A stretch of DNA of 64,000 bases from Pseudomonas sp. SID14000 (GTDB taxonomy: Bacteria; Pseudomonadota; Gammaproteobacteria; Pseudomonadales; Pseudomonadaceae): the NCBI RefSeq assembly GCF_002165135.1, contig NZ_NFZQ01000007.1, positions 62,001-126,000 of the forward strand. The letters are read 5' to 3'. Position 1 is the stretch's first letter, and every line of letters begins with the position of its first letter. Shown one piece after another: positions 1-9,003 of the stretch. Under the pieces are notes generated by a model, which saw only the letters and a program-made list of their open reading frames with translations, had not been told where the DNA came from and searched no databases. The translations under genes were made by a program, and so were the position numbers.

Positions 1-614
1 CTGCGCGCAATGGCATCGCTGCGCCTTACACCATCCGCCCGGGGCAAGCGATTCGTTTCAGCAGCGGCTCTACCGGCAGTACCACGGTTGTGTCCAGCCC
101 GTCGTCGTCGAGCAAGACCACGGTCATTCGGCGGCCTGTGGGAAGCACCGTCACCCCCCCTGCCAGCACCAGCAAACCGGCTACGCCGGCAACCTCCAGC
201 AGCGCCCCGGTGGTCGCCACCGTGCCCGCCGCGGAGCGCGCGGTAGGCGGCTGGACCTGGCCTGCCAACGGCGTGTTGATTGGAAAATTCGCTTCAAACG
301 GTAGTTTGAATAAAGGCATTGATATCGCCGGTGATTTGGGACAGCCTGTTTTTGCTGCGTCTGATGGTGCAGTTGTTTACGCCGGGAGTGGCTTGAGGGG
401 CTACGGCGAACTGATCATCATCAAGCACAGCGATACCTACGTCAGTGCCTACGGCCATAACCGCAGGCTGTTGGTTCGGGAGGGGCAGCAGGTCAAGGCA
501 GGGCAGTCGATTGCTGAAATGGGGTCCACGGGCACTGATCGGGTGAAGCTGCATTTCGAGATTCGCCGCCAGGGTAAACCCGTCGATCCACTCCAGTTCC
601 TGCCACGTCGTTGA
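1..614 (+). CDS. nlpD: NlpD-type LysM/M23 lipoprotein (5' truncated)
   Basis: The C-terminal part of an envelope protein that activates septal peptidoglycan amidases; the frame is open from base 3 and the N-terminus lies outside the window. The first visible residues (NGIAAPYTIRPGQAIRF) are the end of a LysM peptidoglycan-binding domain. A Ser/Thr/Pro-rich linker follows, then an M23 (LytM) domain. The M23 motif reads NKGIDIA where active enzymes have a His in place of the Asn, and the HxH-type motif appears as LHFEIR, so the zinc site is degenerate. This is as in E. coli NlpD, which activates AmiC rather than cutting peptidoglycan itself. It lies directly upstream of rpoS, the usual arrangement in gamma-proteobacteria, where the main rpoS promoter lies inside nlpD. 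Confidence 0.93.
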   Translation, partial: ARNGIAAPYTIRPGQAIRFSSGSTGSTTVVSSPSSSSKTTVIRRPVGSTVTPPASTSKPATPATSSSAPVVATVPAAERAVGGWTWPANGVLIGKFASNGSLNKGIDIAGDLGQPVFAASDGAVVYAGSGLRGYGELIIIKHSDTYVSAYGHNRRLLVREGQQVKAGQSIAEMGSTGTDRVKLHFEIRRQGKPVDPLQFLPRR

Positions 615-722
615 CCGTTGTACCCGGCCTGTTCCTGTGATGTAGAGGGGACAGGCTCCAGCGCTGCCAAGGAGATAGGTGCCGCTCGAGTCTGAGTTCG
701 AACTCAGCAAAGGACTATAACA

Positions 723-1730
723 ATGGCTCTCAGTAAAGAAGTGCCGGAGTTTGACATCGACGATGACGTCCTCCTGATGGAGACGGGTATCGTTTTGGAA
801 ACGGATGTGGTGTCAGACGAACCTGCTGTATCTTCGGTTCGGACGAGGGCCAAGTCGGGCTCTTCGCTCAAGCAACACAAGTATATCGATTACAGCCGGG
901 CGCTCGATGCCACCCAGCTGTATCTCAACGAGATTGGATTCTCGCCTCTGCTTTCGCCGGAAGAGGAAGTGCACTTTGCGCGCCTGTCGCAAAAGGGCGA
1001 TCCTGCCGGCCGCAAGCGCATGATTGAAAGCAACCTGCGCCTGGTTGTAAAAATTGCCCGTCGTTACGTGAACCGCGGCCTGTCGCTGCTCGACCTGATC
1101 GAGGAGGGCAACCTGGGGCTGATTCGTGCGGTCGAGAAGTTCGACCCGGAGCGTGGTTTCCGTTTTTCGACCTATGCGACCTGGTGGATTCGCCAGACCA
1201 TCGAGCGGGCGATCATGAACCAGACCCGCACCATTCGCCTGCCGATCCACGTGGTCAAGGAACTGAACGTCTACCTGCGCGCGGCGCGCGAGTTGACCCA
1301 GAAGCTGGATCACGAACCCTCGCCAGAAGAAATCGCCATGCTGCTGGAGAAACCGGTCGCCGAGGTCAAGCGCATGCTTGGTCTGAACGAGCGGGTGTCT
1401 TCGGTGGATGTGTCGCTCGGCCCAGACTCGGACAAGACCCTGCTCGATACCCTGACCGACGACCGCCCCACCGACCCGTGCGAACTGCTGCAGGACGACG
1501 ACCTGTCACAGAGTATCGACCAGTGGCTGGGCGAGTTGACCGACAAGCAGCGTGAAGTGGTGGTGCGCCGCTTTGGCCTGCGCGGTCATGAAAGTAGCAC
1601 ACTGGAAGATGTCGGCCTGGAGATCGGCCTGACCCGTGAGCGGGTGCGGCAGATCCAGGTTGAGGGGCTCAAGCGTTTGCGCGAGATCCTCGAGAAGAAC
1701 GGCCTGTCCAGTGAGTCGTTGTTCCAGTAG
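723..1730 (+). CDS. rpoS: RNA polymerase sigma factor RpoS
   Basis: Stationary-phase and general-stress sigma factor, 335 aa, the normal Pseudomonas length. Region 1.2/2 is visible as [16 protein letters not shown] and the core-binding and -10-recognition segment ending in [17 protein letters not shown]. Region 3 follows, and region 4 carries the helix-turn-helix ending in [19 protein letters not shown]. The ATG is preceded by AAGGA at suitable spacing, and about 108 bp separate it from nlpD. A strong intrinsic terminator follows the stop. RpoS is encoded immediately before rsmZ, so two post-exponential regulators sit side by side. Confidence 0.98.
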   Translation: MALSKEVPEFDIDDDVLLMETGIVLETDVVSDEPAVSSVRTRAKSGSSLKQHKYIDYSRALDATQLYLNEIGFSPLLSPEEEVHFARLSQKGDPAGRKRMIESNLRLVVKIARRYVNRGLSLLDLIEEGNLGLIRAVEKFDPERGFRFSTYATWWIRQTIERAIMNQTRTIRLPIHVVKELNVYLRAARELTQKLDHEPSPEEIAMLLEKPVAEVKRMLGLNERVSSVDVSLGPDSDKTLLDTLTDDRPTDPCELLQDDDLSQSIDQWLGELTDKQREVVVRRFGLRGHESSTLEDVGLEIGLTRERVRQIQVEGLKRLREILEKNGLSSESLFQ

Positions 1731-1750
1731 CGAAGGCCTGTAACACAAAG

Positions 1751-1776
1751 CGCCCCGATGATCTCGGGGCGTTTTT
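1751..1776 (+). terminator. rpoS intrinsic terminator
   Basis: An 8-bp GC-rich stem (CGCCCCGA / TCGGGGCG) with a 5-nt loop, followed by a run of T, beginning 20 bp after the rpoS stop codon. A second stem without a T tract (GGGGCTG/CAGCCCC, about 1801-1819) follows. Confidence 0.9.
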
Positions 1777-1888
1777 GTTTGTTTTATCTGTGCCGGCGGT
1801 GGGGCTGCAAAGCAGCCCCGGGATCTATCAGGCAGCACACAATTGGGCGCAAAAACATTATGTACCGCGCTACCCCAGTAACATCGCG

Positions 1889-1906
1889 TGTAAGCCTTTG
1901 CTTACT
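1889..1906 (+). promoter_or_regulatory. GacA upstream activating sequence of rsmZ
   Basis: TGTAAG-N6-CTTACT matches the GacA-binding consensus TGTAAG-N6-CTTACA at 11 of 12 fixed positions. It lies about 190 bp upstream of the predicted rsmZ start, the distance expected for Gac-controlled small RNAs in Pseudomonas. An extra half-site TGTAAG occurs at about 1912-1917. Known of the family: phosphorylated GacA activates rsmY/rsmZ transcription through this element. Confidence 0.85.
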
Positions 1907-2044
1907 TGTTCTGTAAGCTATCCATGCGCGCTTCAGTAAATCATTGCCGTCTCCAGTGCCGGCGTTTTTCCAACCCATTGAAAAACTTGCCTTATTCAGC
2001 TGTGAGGAAATGTGTCCCCTGTAACACTCTGTGAGGTTTCGCGG

Positions 2045-2072
2045 TTGCCCGCCCGGCCCAAGCCGCTAGTAT
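2045..2072 (+). promoter_or_regulatory. Predicted rsmZ promoter
   Basis: TTGCCC (2045-2050) and TAGTAT (2067-2072) separated by 16 bp, ending about 7 bp before the predicted 5' end of RsmZ. This is a sigma-70-type reading by eye. Confidence 0.6.
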
Positions 2073-2078
2073 TCGAAC

Positions 2079-2212
2079 TGTGCACAGGGACATGCACAGG
2101 CCTTCAGGAGGAAGGCCAGGGACATCGCAAGAGGCGATTTCATCAGGATGATGTTTAGGACAAGCAGGGACTACGGAAAAAATGTGGGCGGGTCAAACCG
2201 CCCCTTTTTTTT
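2079..2212 (+). ncRNA. rsmZ: RsmZ small regulatory RNA
   Basis: Small RNA that titrates the RsmA/RsmE (CsrA-family) translational repressors. GGA motifs occur near 2088, 2107, 2110, 2120, 2146, 2158, 2168 and 2175. Several sit in hairpin loops: CCTTC-AGGAG-GAAGG (2101-2115), CATC-AGGAT-GATG (2141-2153) and a 5' stem TGTGCA/TGCACA enclosing CAGGGACA. A GGGCGG/CCGCCC stem followed by eight T ends the transcript near 2212. Position between rpoS and fdxA, the upstream GacA box, and length near 130 nt all agree with Pseudomonas RsmZ. Its sensor kinase GacS is encoded about 20 kb away in this window. Confidence 0.93.
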
Positions 2213-2221
2213 GCCCGCAGA

Positions 2222-2250
2222 AAACAAAAAAGGCCCTGAGGGGCCTTTTT
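2222..2250 (-). terminator. fdxA intrinsic terminator
   Basis: On the minus strand an AGGCCC/GGGCCT stem followed by a T-rich tract lies about 15 bp after the fdxA stop codon. Read on the plus strand it also has T after the stem, so it may back up the rsmZ terminator. Confidence 0.8.
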
Positions 2251-2265
2251 CGTGTCCGGGCGTTA

Positions 2266-2589
2266 TCAGCGCTCCAGCTGCTCGATCTTGCCAGTCTTGC
2301 CATCCCACTCTTCCGCGTCCGGCAGGGCGTCCTTACGCTCGGTGATGTTCGGCCAGATTTCCGCCAATTCGGCGTTCAGCTCGATGAAGTTCTCCATGCC
2401 CGCAGGCACTTCGTCTTCCGAGAAGATGGCTTGCGCTGGGCATTCCGGCTCGCACAGGGCGCAGTCGATGCACTCGTCCGGGTGGATGACCAGGAAGTTC
2501 GGGCCTTCGTAGAAGCAGTCCACCGGACAGACTTCCACGCAGTCGGTGTATTTGCATTTGATGCAGTTGTCGGTGACGACGAAGGTCAT
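2266..2589 (-). CDS. fdxA: Seven-iron ferredoxin FdxA
   Basis: Small cytoplasmic electron carrier with one [3Fe-4S] and one [4Fe-4S] cluster, 107 aa. The cysteines fit Azotobacter ferredoxin I shifted by one: C9, C17 and C50 for the 3Fe cluster; C21, C40, C43 and C46 for the 4Fe cluster; C12 and C25 are the extra conserved cysteines. The acidic C-terminal extension of about 50 aa is typical of this class. It is transcribed alone, converging on rsmZ, with mutS upstream on the same strand 137 bp away. FdxA-class ferredoxins are partners of Fpr, encoded at 14074. Confidence 0.95.
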   Translation of the reverse strand: MTFVVTDNCIKCKYTDCVEVCPVDCFYEGPNFLVIHPDECIDCALCEPECPAQAIFSEDEVPAGMENFIELNAELAEIWPNITERKDALPDAEEWDGKTGKIEQLER

Positions 2590-2726
2590 TTCTAGTTCTC
2601 TCCTCAGGCGACGGCGGCGGCCCTTCCTCTCAGGGCCGCGCGGTTTGCGGTGTGGCTGCAGGCCAGGCTAATAACCTGCAGCACCAGCAAACCGCGGCGG
2701 ATTCTACCAGCTTGTAGTGGGCGCCG

Positions 2727-5315
2727 TTATAACAGGTTCTTTAGTTGATATAGCATTTCGATAGCTTGACGCGGTGTCATGTCGTCCAGCTGCAGCTTGC
2801 CCAGCTTCTCGATGGCCGGGTGTGGCAGGCTGGCGAACAGGTCGCTCTGGTGTGGGACCTGTGGCATGTCCTTGGCCTTTTGGGCCGGGGGCTGTTCATG
2901 CGGCAGGCTGGTGGTTTCCAGCCGGTGCAGGTGTTCGCGGGCACGCTGGATGACGGCCGTCGGCACACCGGCCAACTGTGCCACGGCCAGGCCGTAGCTC
3001 TGGCTGGCGGGGCCAGGCAGCACGTGGTGCAGGAATACGATGCGTTCGTTGTGCTCGGTGGCGTTCAGGTGCACGTTGGCTACCAGCGGCTCGCTCTCCG
3101 GCAGCACGGTGAGCTCGAAGTAGTGCGTGGCGAACAGCGTGTAGGCACGCAGCTGGGCCAGACGCTCAGCGGCGGCCCAGGCCAGCGACAGGCCGTCGAA
3201 GGTGCTGGTGCCGCGGCCCACTTCGTCCATCAACACCAGGCTGCGGTCGGTGGCATTGTGCAGGATGTTGGCGGTTTCGCTCATTTCGACCATGAAGGTC
3301 GAGCGGCCGCCGGCCAGGTCGTCGCTGGAGCCGATACGGGTGAAAATACGGTCGACCAGCGACAGTTCGCAACTGGCTGCCGGCACGAAGCTGCCGATGT
3401 GCGCCAGCAGCACGATCAGGGCGGTCTGGCGCATGTAGGTGGACTTACCGCCCATGTTCGGGCCGGTGATGACAAGCATGCGCGTGCTGTTGTCCAGGCT
3501 CAGGTCATTGGCTACGAACGGCGTGGTCAATACCTGTTCCACCACCGGGTGGCGGCCTTGCTCGATGCGCAGGCATGGCTCGTCGACGAAGCGCGGGCAG
3601 TTCAGGTCGAGGTTCAACGCACGTTCGGCCAGGTTGCTGAGCACATCCAGTTCGGCCAGGGCGGCGGCGCTGTCCTGCAGCGGTGCCAGGTGGCTGATCA
3701 GGGTTTCCAGCAGGGCGTCGTAGAGCATCTTCTCGCGGGCCAGGGCGCGGCTCTTGGCCGACAGCGCCTTGTCCTCGAACGCCTTCAGTTCCGGGGTGAT
3801 GAAGCGCTCGGCACCTTTCAGAGTCTGACGGCGAATGTAGTCGCCCGGGGCCTGCTCGGCCTGCTTGGTCGGCAGCTCGATGAAGTAGCCATGCACACGG
3901 TTGTAACCGACCTTGAGGTTGGCCAGGCCGGTGCGGGCCTTTTCCCGGGCTTCCAGGTCGATCAGGAACTGGCCGGCGTTCTCGCTGATTGCCAGCAACT
4001 CGTCCAGTTCGTTGTCATAGCCGGCCTTGAGCACACCGCCATCGCGGATCACCGCCGGCGGGTTGTCGATGATCGCTCGCTCCAGCAGGCTGGCCAGTTC
4101 GGGGTAGGTGCCGGTAATGGCGGCCAGGCGCGCCAGGTGTGGCGCCTCCAGCTCGGCCATGGCGTTCTGCAGCTCGGGCAGCGCGCCCAGGGCATCGCGC
4201 AGGCGTGCCAGGTCACGTGGGCGGGCGTTGCGCAGACCGATACGGGCGAGAATCCGCTCGATATCGCCAATTTCCTTGAGCTGCGGCTGCAGCTTCTCGA
4301 AGCGGTAGCCGTCGAGCAGGCAGCGGATCGAGTCCTGACGTGCCTGCAACACCTTGAGGTCGCGCAACGGGCGGTTCAGCCAGCGGCTCAGCAAGCGGCT
4401 GGCCATGGCGGTCTGGCAGCGGTCGATCACTGACTGCAGGGTGTTATCACGGCCACCGGCCAGGTTGATGTCCAGCTCCAGGTTGCGGCGGCTGGCGCCG
4501 TCGAGGATGACCGTGTCGTCCAGGCGTTCGTGGCGCAGGCTGCGCAGGTGCGGCAGGGCCGTGCGCTGGGTTTCCTTGGCGTAGATCAGCAGGCAGCCGG
4601 CGGCGCCGATGGCCAAGGTCAGCTTGTCGCAGCCAAAGCCCTTGAGGTCCTTGGTCGCGAACTGCTGGCACAGGGCCTTGCGCGCCGAGTCGCGGTCGAA
4701 GTCCCATGGCGCCCGGCGACGTGCGCCCGGGCGTTTCTCGGCCGGCAGGTCGCGCGGCCAGTCGTCGGGAATCAACAGCTCGACCGGGTTCAGGCGCTCG
4801 AGTTCGGCCAGCAGGTTTTCCCAGCCCTTGATCTCCTGCACGCTGAAGTTGCCGCTGGTGATGTCCAGTACGGCCAGGCCGAACAGGCGCTCGTCACCGA
4901 GCAGCGCGGCAATCAGGTTGTCGCGACGCTCGTCAAGCAGTGCCTCGTCGCTGACCGTACCCGGAGTGATGATGCGCACTACCTGGCGTTCCACCGGGCC
5001 CTTGCTGGTAGCGGGGTCGCCAATCTGCTCGCAGATCACCACCGATTCGCCGAGCTTGACCAGCTTGGCCAGGTAGCCTTCCAGCGAATGGAACGGAATC
5101 CCGCACATGGGGATGGACTGGCCGGCCGACTGACCGCGCGCGGTCAGGGTGATGTCCAGCAGTTTTGCGGCTTTTTTCGCATCTTCGTAGAAGATCTCGT
5201 AGAAGTCGCCCATGCGGTAGAACATCAGCTGGTCCGGATGCTGGTTCTTCAGCTTCCAGTACTGCTGCATCATCGGGGTGTGTGCGGAGAAATCGGAGAT
5301 TGCTTTATTCATCAA
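2727..5315 (-). CDS. mutS: DNA mismatch repair protein MutS
   Basis: Mismatch-recognising ATPase, 862 aa. The mismatch-wedge motif is visible as GDFYE with Phe38 and Glu40 (E. coli Phe36/Glu38). Connector, lever and clamp domains follow, then the ABC-type ATPase with Walker [12 protein letters not shown], Walker [16 protein letters not shown] and the downstream FATHYFEL motif. The C-terminus keeps the DNA-binding helix-turn-helix and tetramer-forming tail. Two adjacent ATG codons are possible starts; the second would give 861 aa. The gene lies between fdxA and pncC-recA, as in other Pseudomonas. Confidence 0.98.
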   Translation of the reverse strand: MMNKAISDFSAHTPMMQQYWKLKNQHPDQLMFYRMGDFYEIFYEDAKKAAKLLDITLTARGQSAGQSIPMCGIPFHSLEGYLAKLVKLGESVVICEQIGDPATSKGPVERQVVRIITPGTVSDEALLDERRDNLIAALLGDERLFGLAVLDITSGNFSVQEIKGWENLLAELERLNPVELLIPDDWPRDLPAEKRPGARRRAPWDFDRDSARKALCQQFATKDLKGFGCDKLTLAIGAAGCLLIYAKETQRTALPHLRSLRHERLDDTVILDGASRRNLELDINLAGGRDNTLQSVIDRCQTAMASRLLSRWLNRPLRDLKVLQARQDSIRCLLDGYRFEKLQPQLKEIGDIERILARIGLRNARPRDLARLRDALGALPELQNAMAELEAPHLARLAAITGTYPELASLLERAIIDNPPAVIRDGGVLKAGYDNELDELLAISENAGQFLIDLEAREKARTGLANLKVGYNRVHGYFIELPTKQAEQAPGDYIRRQTLKGAERFITPELKAFEDKALSAKSRALAREKMLYDALLETLISHLAPLQDSAAALAELDVLSNLAERALNLDLNCPRFVDEPCLRIEQGRHPVVEQVLTTPFVANDLSLDNSTRMLVITGPNMGGKSTYMRQTALIVLLAHIGSFVPAASCELSLVDRIFTRIGSSDDLAGGRSTFMVEMSETANILHNATDRSLVLMDEVGRGTSTFDGLSLAWAAAERLAQLRAYTLFATHYFELTVLPESEPLVANVHLNATEHNERIVFLHHVLPGPASQSYGLAVAQLAGVPTAVIQRAREHLHRLETTSLPHEQPPAQKAKDMPQVPHQSDLFASLPHPAIEKLGKLQLDDMTPRQAIEMLYQLKNLL

Positions 5316-5501
5316 GGGCTTAGAAAGTAGGTCTCAATGTTGTGGGGCAAATTTGGGGCGTTCTGTGTTGCATGCGCGACGCCGAGACCCACCGGATTCT
5401 TCAAGCCGCATAGGTTAACACGGCTACCCGGAAGGCAGTACCTGCACATCCTGCGAGTGCGCAGCGATGCGTTGAGGGCATGTTGACATCATGGTCTGCC
5501 C

Positions 5502-6257
5502 ATGGAGAATTGCGTGCTTTTGCCCATCAGGGATGCCCTGCCTGACGCATTCGCGGTGGCCTGCGGCCCAGTAAAAAGTTATTGCAACAGGTTGATTAGT
5601 GCAGTGAGCGCAATTCGTTTTGATGTAGATGCGGTTTTTTGTATTTCCCTCGACACCCGCGCTGACCGGCGCACGCTGTTCAGCGAAACCATCGGGCGGC
5701 AACTCGACAACGAAGTGCACTTTCATGTCGTCGAGAAAAACAGCGACCCCAAGCGCGGTTGCTACGAGTCGCATCAGCAACTGGCCCGTCATGCGCTGGA
5801 CAACGGCCTCGATCGAATCCTGATCTTCGAAGACGATGCCAAGGCCTATGAGTTCAAGCCTTCGCGGGTGCGCTGGGTAAATCGCTTCATGCAGAAACGA
5901 CCCTTCGAGGCCTTGCACCTGGGCTATTCCATGGGGCGAATCTGGCTGACCTGGTTCCCGTTCATCGCCCGCGGGCGGGTGGTGGCGCTGCATGCCTATG
6001 TGCTGTCGCGCGAGGGCTGCCGGATCCTGGCTGAGACGCCCTACGATGGCACGCCGGTGGATGTGGTGGTCAAGCACAGGATTCGCCAGCATTGCGTGTT
6101 CCCCATGATGTACCGTCAGCACGCCGCGGCCGTGGCCGGTAGCGACCTGGAGCAGGTGGTGCGCAATGAGGACGAGTGGTGGGAGCGCAACTGGGCCAAG
6201 CATCTTCGTTCAGCGATGAAGAATATCTGGCGTACCGTGCTTCGGCTGAATTTCTGA
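5502..6257 (+). CDS. GT25-family glycosyltransferase (LPS-type)
   Basis: Up to 251 aa, resembling the glycosyltransferase family 25 domain found in LPS-modifying enzymes: a start of the domain with VFCISLDTRADRR, then the acidic motif ILIFEDDAK near residue 107 and LHLGYSMGR / AYVLSREGCRILAE further on. The donor and acceptor cannot be told from sequence. The start is unclear: the ATG at 5502 has no convincing ribosome-binding site, and a GTG at about 5602, immediately before the conserved domain, is an alternative. It stands alone, divergent from mutS, followed by a 224-bp inverted-repeat element. No other surface-polysaccharide gene is near it, so it looks like an accessory gene between conserved loci. 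Confidence 0.7.
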   Translation: MENCVLLPIRDALPDAFAVACGPVKSYCNRLISAVSAIRFDVDAVFCISLDTRADRRTLFSETIGRQLDNEVHFHVVEKNSDPKRGCYESHQQLARHALDNGLDRILIFEDDAKAYEFKPSRVRWVNRFMQKRPFEALHLGYSMGRIWLTWFPFIARGRVVALHAYVLSREGCRILAETPYDGTPVDVVVKHRIRQHCVFPMMYRQHAAAVAGSDLEQVVRNEDEWWERNWAKHLRSAMKNIWRTVLRLNF

Positions 6258-6302
6258 TTGGTGTGGGCTTGAGGTGCATGCGTTGAGAGGTTTGGCGCCT
6301 GC

Positions 6303-6526
6303 GAGATCGAGCGCCGCCCGCGCGGCGCTTCGCAGCACAAGGCTGCTCCTACATCTGTTTCGGGCCAGTAACGCCTGTGCCAGTGCACGCGACCGCCTTG
6401 TTTGCCCGGCACGAAATCGAGGTGGACCCCAATGGGCGCGCGCCTTCGCCTCAGGAATAACTGGCCCGAAACAGATGTAGGAGCAGCCTTGTGCTGCGAA
6501 GCGCCGCGCGGGCGGCGCTCGATCTT
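6303..6526. repeat. 67-bp-arm inverted-repeat element, copy 1
   Basis: Two 67-bp inverted arms (6303-6369 and 6460-6526) around a 90-bp core. The arms begin GAGATCGAGCGCCGCC and end GGGCCAGT. The inverted repeat extends outward by a further 11 bp (TTGGCGCCTG type). The element fills most of the 385-bp gap between the glycosyltransferase gene and pncC. The arms match the arms at 36377-36616 and 51087-51340 with few differences; the core is the most diverged of the three but keeps ACCGCCTTGTTTG in the same orientation as copy 3. No protein is encoded with confidence. It resembles a MITE or composite REP structure. Confidence 0.85.
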
Positions 6527-6642
6527 ACAGGCGCCAAAAATCCAGAGGCGAACATCCTCATGCCCAGCACGCCGCCAGACGCCCATCCTCCACCCCCATC
6601 CCCAAAATGCTAGGGTAGAGGCCAGCCTTCAAGGAGCCCGCC

Positions 6643-7125
6643 ATGGACCCGATCACCACGCTTGCCACTCGCCTGGGTGAACACCTGCGCCGCTTCAACG
6701 CGCAGGTGACCACTGCCGAATCCTGCACCGGCGGCGGTATCGCCGAAGCCATCACCCGTGTGCCCGGCAGCTCGGCCTGGTTCGAGGCCGGTTACGTGAC
6801 TTATTCCAACATCCAGAAAACCCGTCAGCTGGGAGTGCCAGAGGCGTTGTTCGGCCAGGTTGGCGCGGTCAGCCAGGAAGTGGTCGAAGCCATGGTCCGC
6901 GGTGCCCAGGCCGCCAGCGGTGCACGCTTTGCCGTGGCGGTGAGCGGCGTGGCCGGGCCGGACGGTGGTTCGCCGGCCAAACCGGTGGGCACCGTGTGGC
7001 TGGCCTGGGGCGACGGTAGCCACGTATTCAGCGAGCGGCGCCAGTTCGACGGCGACCGCGAGGCGGTGCGTCGACAGACGGTGATCGCCGCGTTAGACGG
7101 CTTGTTACAGCTTGGTGCCGAGTAA
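6643..7125 (+). CDS. pncC: Nicotinamide-nucleotide amidohydrolase (CinA C-terminal type)
   Basis: Deamidates nicotinamide mononucleotide to nicotinate mononucleotide in the pyridine nucleotide cycle. At 160 aa it is the stand-alone CinA C-terminal domain, with the signature [14 protein letters not shown] near residue 24 and [20 protein letters not shown] near residue 100. A clear AAGGAG precedes the ATG. It lies directly upstream of recA, the usual cinA-recA-recX order, and is likely partly cotranscribed with recA although recA also has its own LexA-controlled promoter. Confidence 0.93.
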   Translation: MDPITTLATRLGEHLRRFNAQVTTAESCTGGGIAEAITRVPGSSAWFEAGYVTYSNIQKTRQLGVPEALFGQVGAVSQEVVEAMVRGAQAASGARFAVAVSGVAGPDGGSPAKPVGTVWLAWGDGSHVFSERRQFDGDREAVRRQTVIAALDGLLQLGAE

Positions 7126-7167
7126 ATCGACGACAGGGGTTTGCGCGAGCGCTTGCCTGTGGAATAA

Positions 7168-7187
7168 TACTGGCTACTTATACAGGT
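7168..7187 (+). promoter_or_regulatory. LexA (SOS) box of recA
   Basis: CTG-N10-CAG with an AT-rich spacer (core 7170-7185), flanked by TA on the left, about 43 bp upstream of the recA ATG. A TTGCCT hexamer at 7153-7158 is a plausible -35, so LexA bound here would cover the -10 region. This is the expected SOS control of recA. Confidence 0.88.
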
Positions 7188-7228
7188 ATTCCGGCCGTCA
7201 GGGCCAAGTCGAACACGTGAGGATTTCA

Positions 7229-8296
7229 ATGGACGACAACAAGAAGCGCGCCTTGGCTGCGGCCCTGGGTCAGATCGAACGCCAATTCGGCAAGGGTGCC
7301 GTCATGCGCATGGGCGACCACGAGCGCCAGGCTATCCCTGCCATCTCCACCGGCTCGCTGGGCCTGGACATCGCCTTGGGCATCGGCGGTCTGCCAAAAG
7401 GCCGTATCGTCGAGATCTACGGCCCGGAATCGTCGGGTAAGACCACGCTGACCCTGTCGGTCATCGCCGAAGCCCAGAAAAACGGCGCCACCTGCGCCTT
7501 CGTCGACGCCGAACACGCCCTCGACCCCGAGTACGCCGGCAAGCTGGGCGTCAACGTCGACGACCTGCTGGTTTCGCAGCCGGACACCGGTGAACAAGCC
7601 CTGGAAATCACCGACATGCTGGTGCGTTCCAACGCTGTTGACGTGATCATCGTCGACTCCGTGGCTGCTCTGGTACCGAAGGCCGAGATCGAAGGCGAGA
7701 TGGGTGACATGCACGTGGGCCTGCAGGCGCGCCTGATGTCCCAGGCGCTGCGCAAGATCACCGGTAACATCAAGAACGCCAACTGCCTGGTCATTTTCAT
7801 CAACCAGATCCGTATGAAGATCGGCGTGATGTTCGGCAGCCCGGAAACCACCACCGGTGGTAACGCCCTGAAGTTCTACGCCTCGGTGCGTCTGGACATC
7901 CGCCGTACCGGCGCGGTTAAGGAAGGCGACGAGGTGGTCGGTAGCGAAACCCGCGTCAAGATCGTCAAGAACAAGGTTTCGCCGCCATTCCGTCAGGCCG
8001 AGTTCCAGATCCTCTACGGCAAGGGTATCTACCGTAACGGCGAGATCATTGACCTGGGTGTTTCCCAAGGCCTGATCGAGAAGTCTGGTGCCTGGTACGC
8101 CTACCAGGGCAACAAGATCGGTCAAGGCAAGGCAAACGCTGCCAAGTACCTGGCTGAGAACCCGGCTATTGGTGCCGAGATCGAGAAGCAGATTCGCGAG
8201 AAGCTGCTGACCTCTGGTGCTGTTGCGGCTGCTGGTAAAGCTGCTGCTGCCGAAGCCGATGCCGATGACATGGCCGACGCTGACGCCGGTTATTGA
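7229..8296 (+). CDS. recA: Recombinase RecA
   Basis: ATP-dependent strand-exchange protein and LexA co-protease, 355 aa. Walker A is GPESSGKTT at residues 65-73; the core shows [17 protein letters not shown] and [13 protein letters not shown]. The acidic Ala/Asp-rich C-terminus ([15 protein letters not shown]) is typical. The ATG at 7229 is chosen because [13 protein letters not shown] is the conserved start and GAGG lies 8 bp upstream; the longer reading frame from 7112 runs through the LexA box. recX follows 21 bp after the stop. Confidence 0.99.
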   Translation: MDDNKKRALAAALGQIERQFGKGAVMRMGDHERQAIPAISTGSLGLDIALGIGGLPKGRIVEIYGPESSGKTTLTLSVIAEAQKNGATCAFVDAEHALDPEYAGKLGVNVDDLLVSQPDTGEQALEITDMLVRSNAVDVIIVDSVAALVPKAEIEGEMGDMHVGLQARLMSQALRKITGNIKNANCLVIFINQIRMKIGVMFGSPETTTGGNALKFYASVRLDIRRTGAVKEGDEVVGSETRVKIVKNKVSPPFRQAEFQILYGKGIYRNGEIIDLGVSQGLIEKSGAWYAYQGNKIGQGKANAAKYLAENPAIGAEIEKQIREKLLTSGAVAAAGKAAAAEADADDMADADAGY

Positions 8297-8317
8297 TTGC
8301 GCGGTAGATAGCTGAAC

Positions 8318-8788
8318 ATGTCCGCCGTACTCGACACCCCCGTCGCCATTCGGCGGACAGCCATGGACCTGCTCGCGCGACGTGAGCACGGTCGCGTCGA
8401 GCTGACGCGCAAGTTGCGTCAGCGCGGCGCTTCGGACGAGCTGATCGAGCCTGAGCTCGACCGGCTCGCCGAAGAAGGGCTGCTTAGCGAAGCCCGCTAC
8501 CTCGAAAGCTTCATCAGGTACCGTTCCAGCTCCGGCTATGGCCCTGCGCGTATTCGCGAAGAGCTGGGCCAGCGTGGTTTGGCGCGTGGTGATATCGAGC
8601 AGGCGCTACGCGAGAGCGAGGTGGATTGGGGCGAGCGCATGCGTGACGTATGGCAGCGCAAGTTTGCCGGGCAGCGCCCGCAAGATCCGCGCAGCCGTGC
8701 CCAGCAGACCCGGTTTCTGGCTTACCGGGGTTTCCCCATGGACATGATCGGCCGCCTGCTCAATGGGCGTGATCTTGACGATTACTGA
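8318..8788 (+). CDS. recX: RecA modulator RecX
   Basis: Small protein that binds the RecA filament groove and limits its activity; 156 aa, the usual length. Three-helix repeats are visible, for example [20 protein letters not shown] near the N-terminus and [20 protein letters not shown], then KFAGQRP and the closing [17 protein letters not shown]. The 21-bp gap to recA implies cotranscription and SOS induction. No terminator is obvious between recA and recX. Confidence 0.95.
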   Translation: MSAVLDTPVAIRRTAMDLLARREHGRVELTRKLRQRGASDELIEPELDRLAEEGLLSEARYLESFIRYRSSSGYGPARIREELGQRGLARGDIEQALRESEVDWGERMRDVWQRKFAGQRPQDPRSRAQQTRFLAYRGFPMDMIGRLLNGRDLDDY

Positions 8789-8867
8789 AAGCTGAGGCTG
8801 CTTCGCAGCCCTGTCGCGACACAAGGCCGTTCTCACAAAACTGCATAACTCATTGGTCTGGCACGGA

Positions 8868-8973
8868 CCCTGTGGGAGCGGGTTTACCCGCGAACACCGG
8901 CGTAGCCGGTGCCATGCACCGCGTTGGATTCTTCGCGGCGGTTCGACGCCTCGATGAACCCGCTCCCACAGGG
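8868..8973. repeat. REP-type inverted repeat
   Basis: Outer arms CCCTGTGGGAGCGGGTT and its inverse enclose two smaller hairpins (ACCGGCGTAGCCGGT and a degenerate CTTCGCGG segment). A diverged version of the P. putida REP pair between recX and the convergent LOG gene. Confidence 0.8.
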
Positions 8974-9003
8974 TGAATTGCGCCCCTGACGTTGGACACG
9001 GAA

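Noticed and set aside
2766..4433. Long open frame antisense to mutS (555 aa)
   Set aside because: It is a frame shadow of mutS caused by high GC; the product is rich in Gln, Gly, His and Val with no domain, and mutS motifs are intact on the other strand.
6116..6586. 156-aa frame over the inverted-repeat element
   Set aside because: Consists mostly of the element arms and antisense of the glycosyltransferase gene; similar peptides appear at the other two copies only because the DNA repeats.
7112..7228. Upstream start for recA
   Set aside because: The extra 39 residues run through the LexA box and promoter; the ATG at 7229 has a Shine-Dalgarno and the conserved N-terminus.
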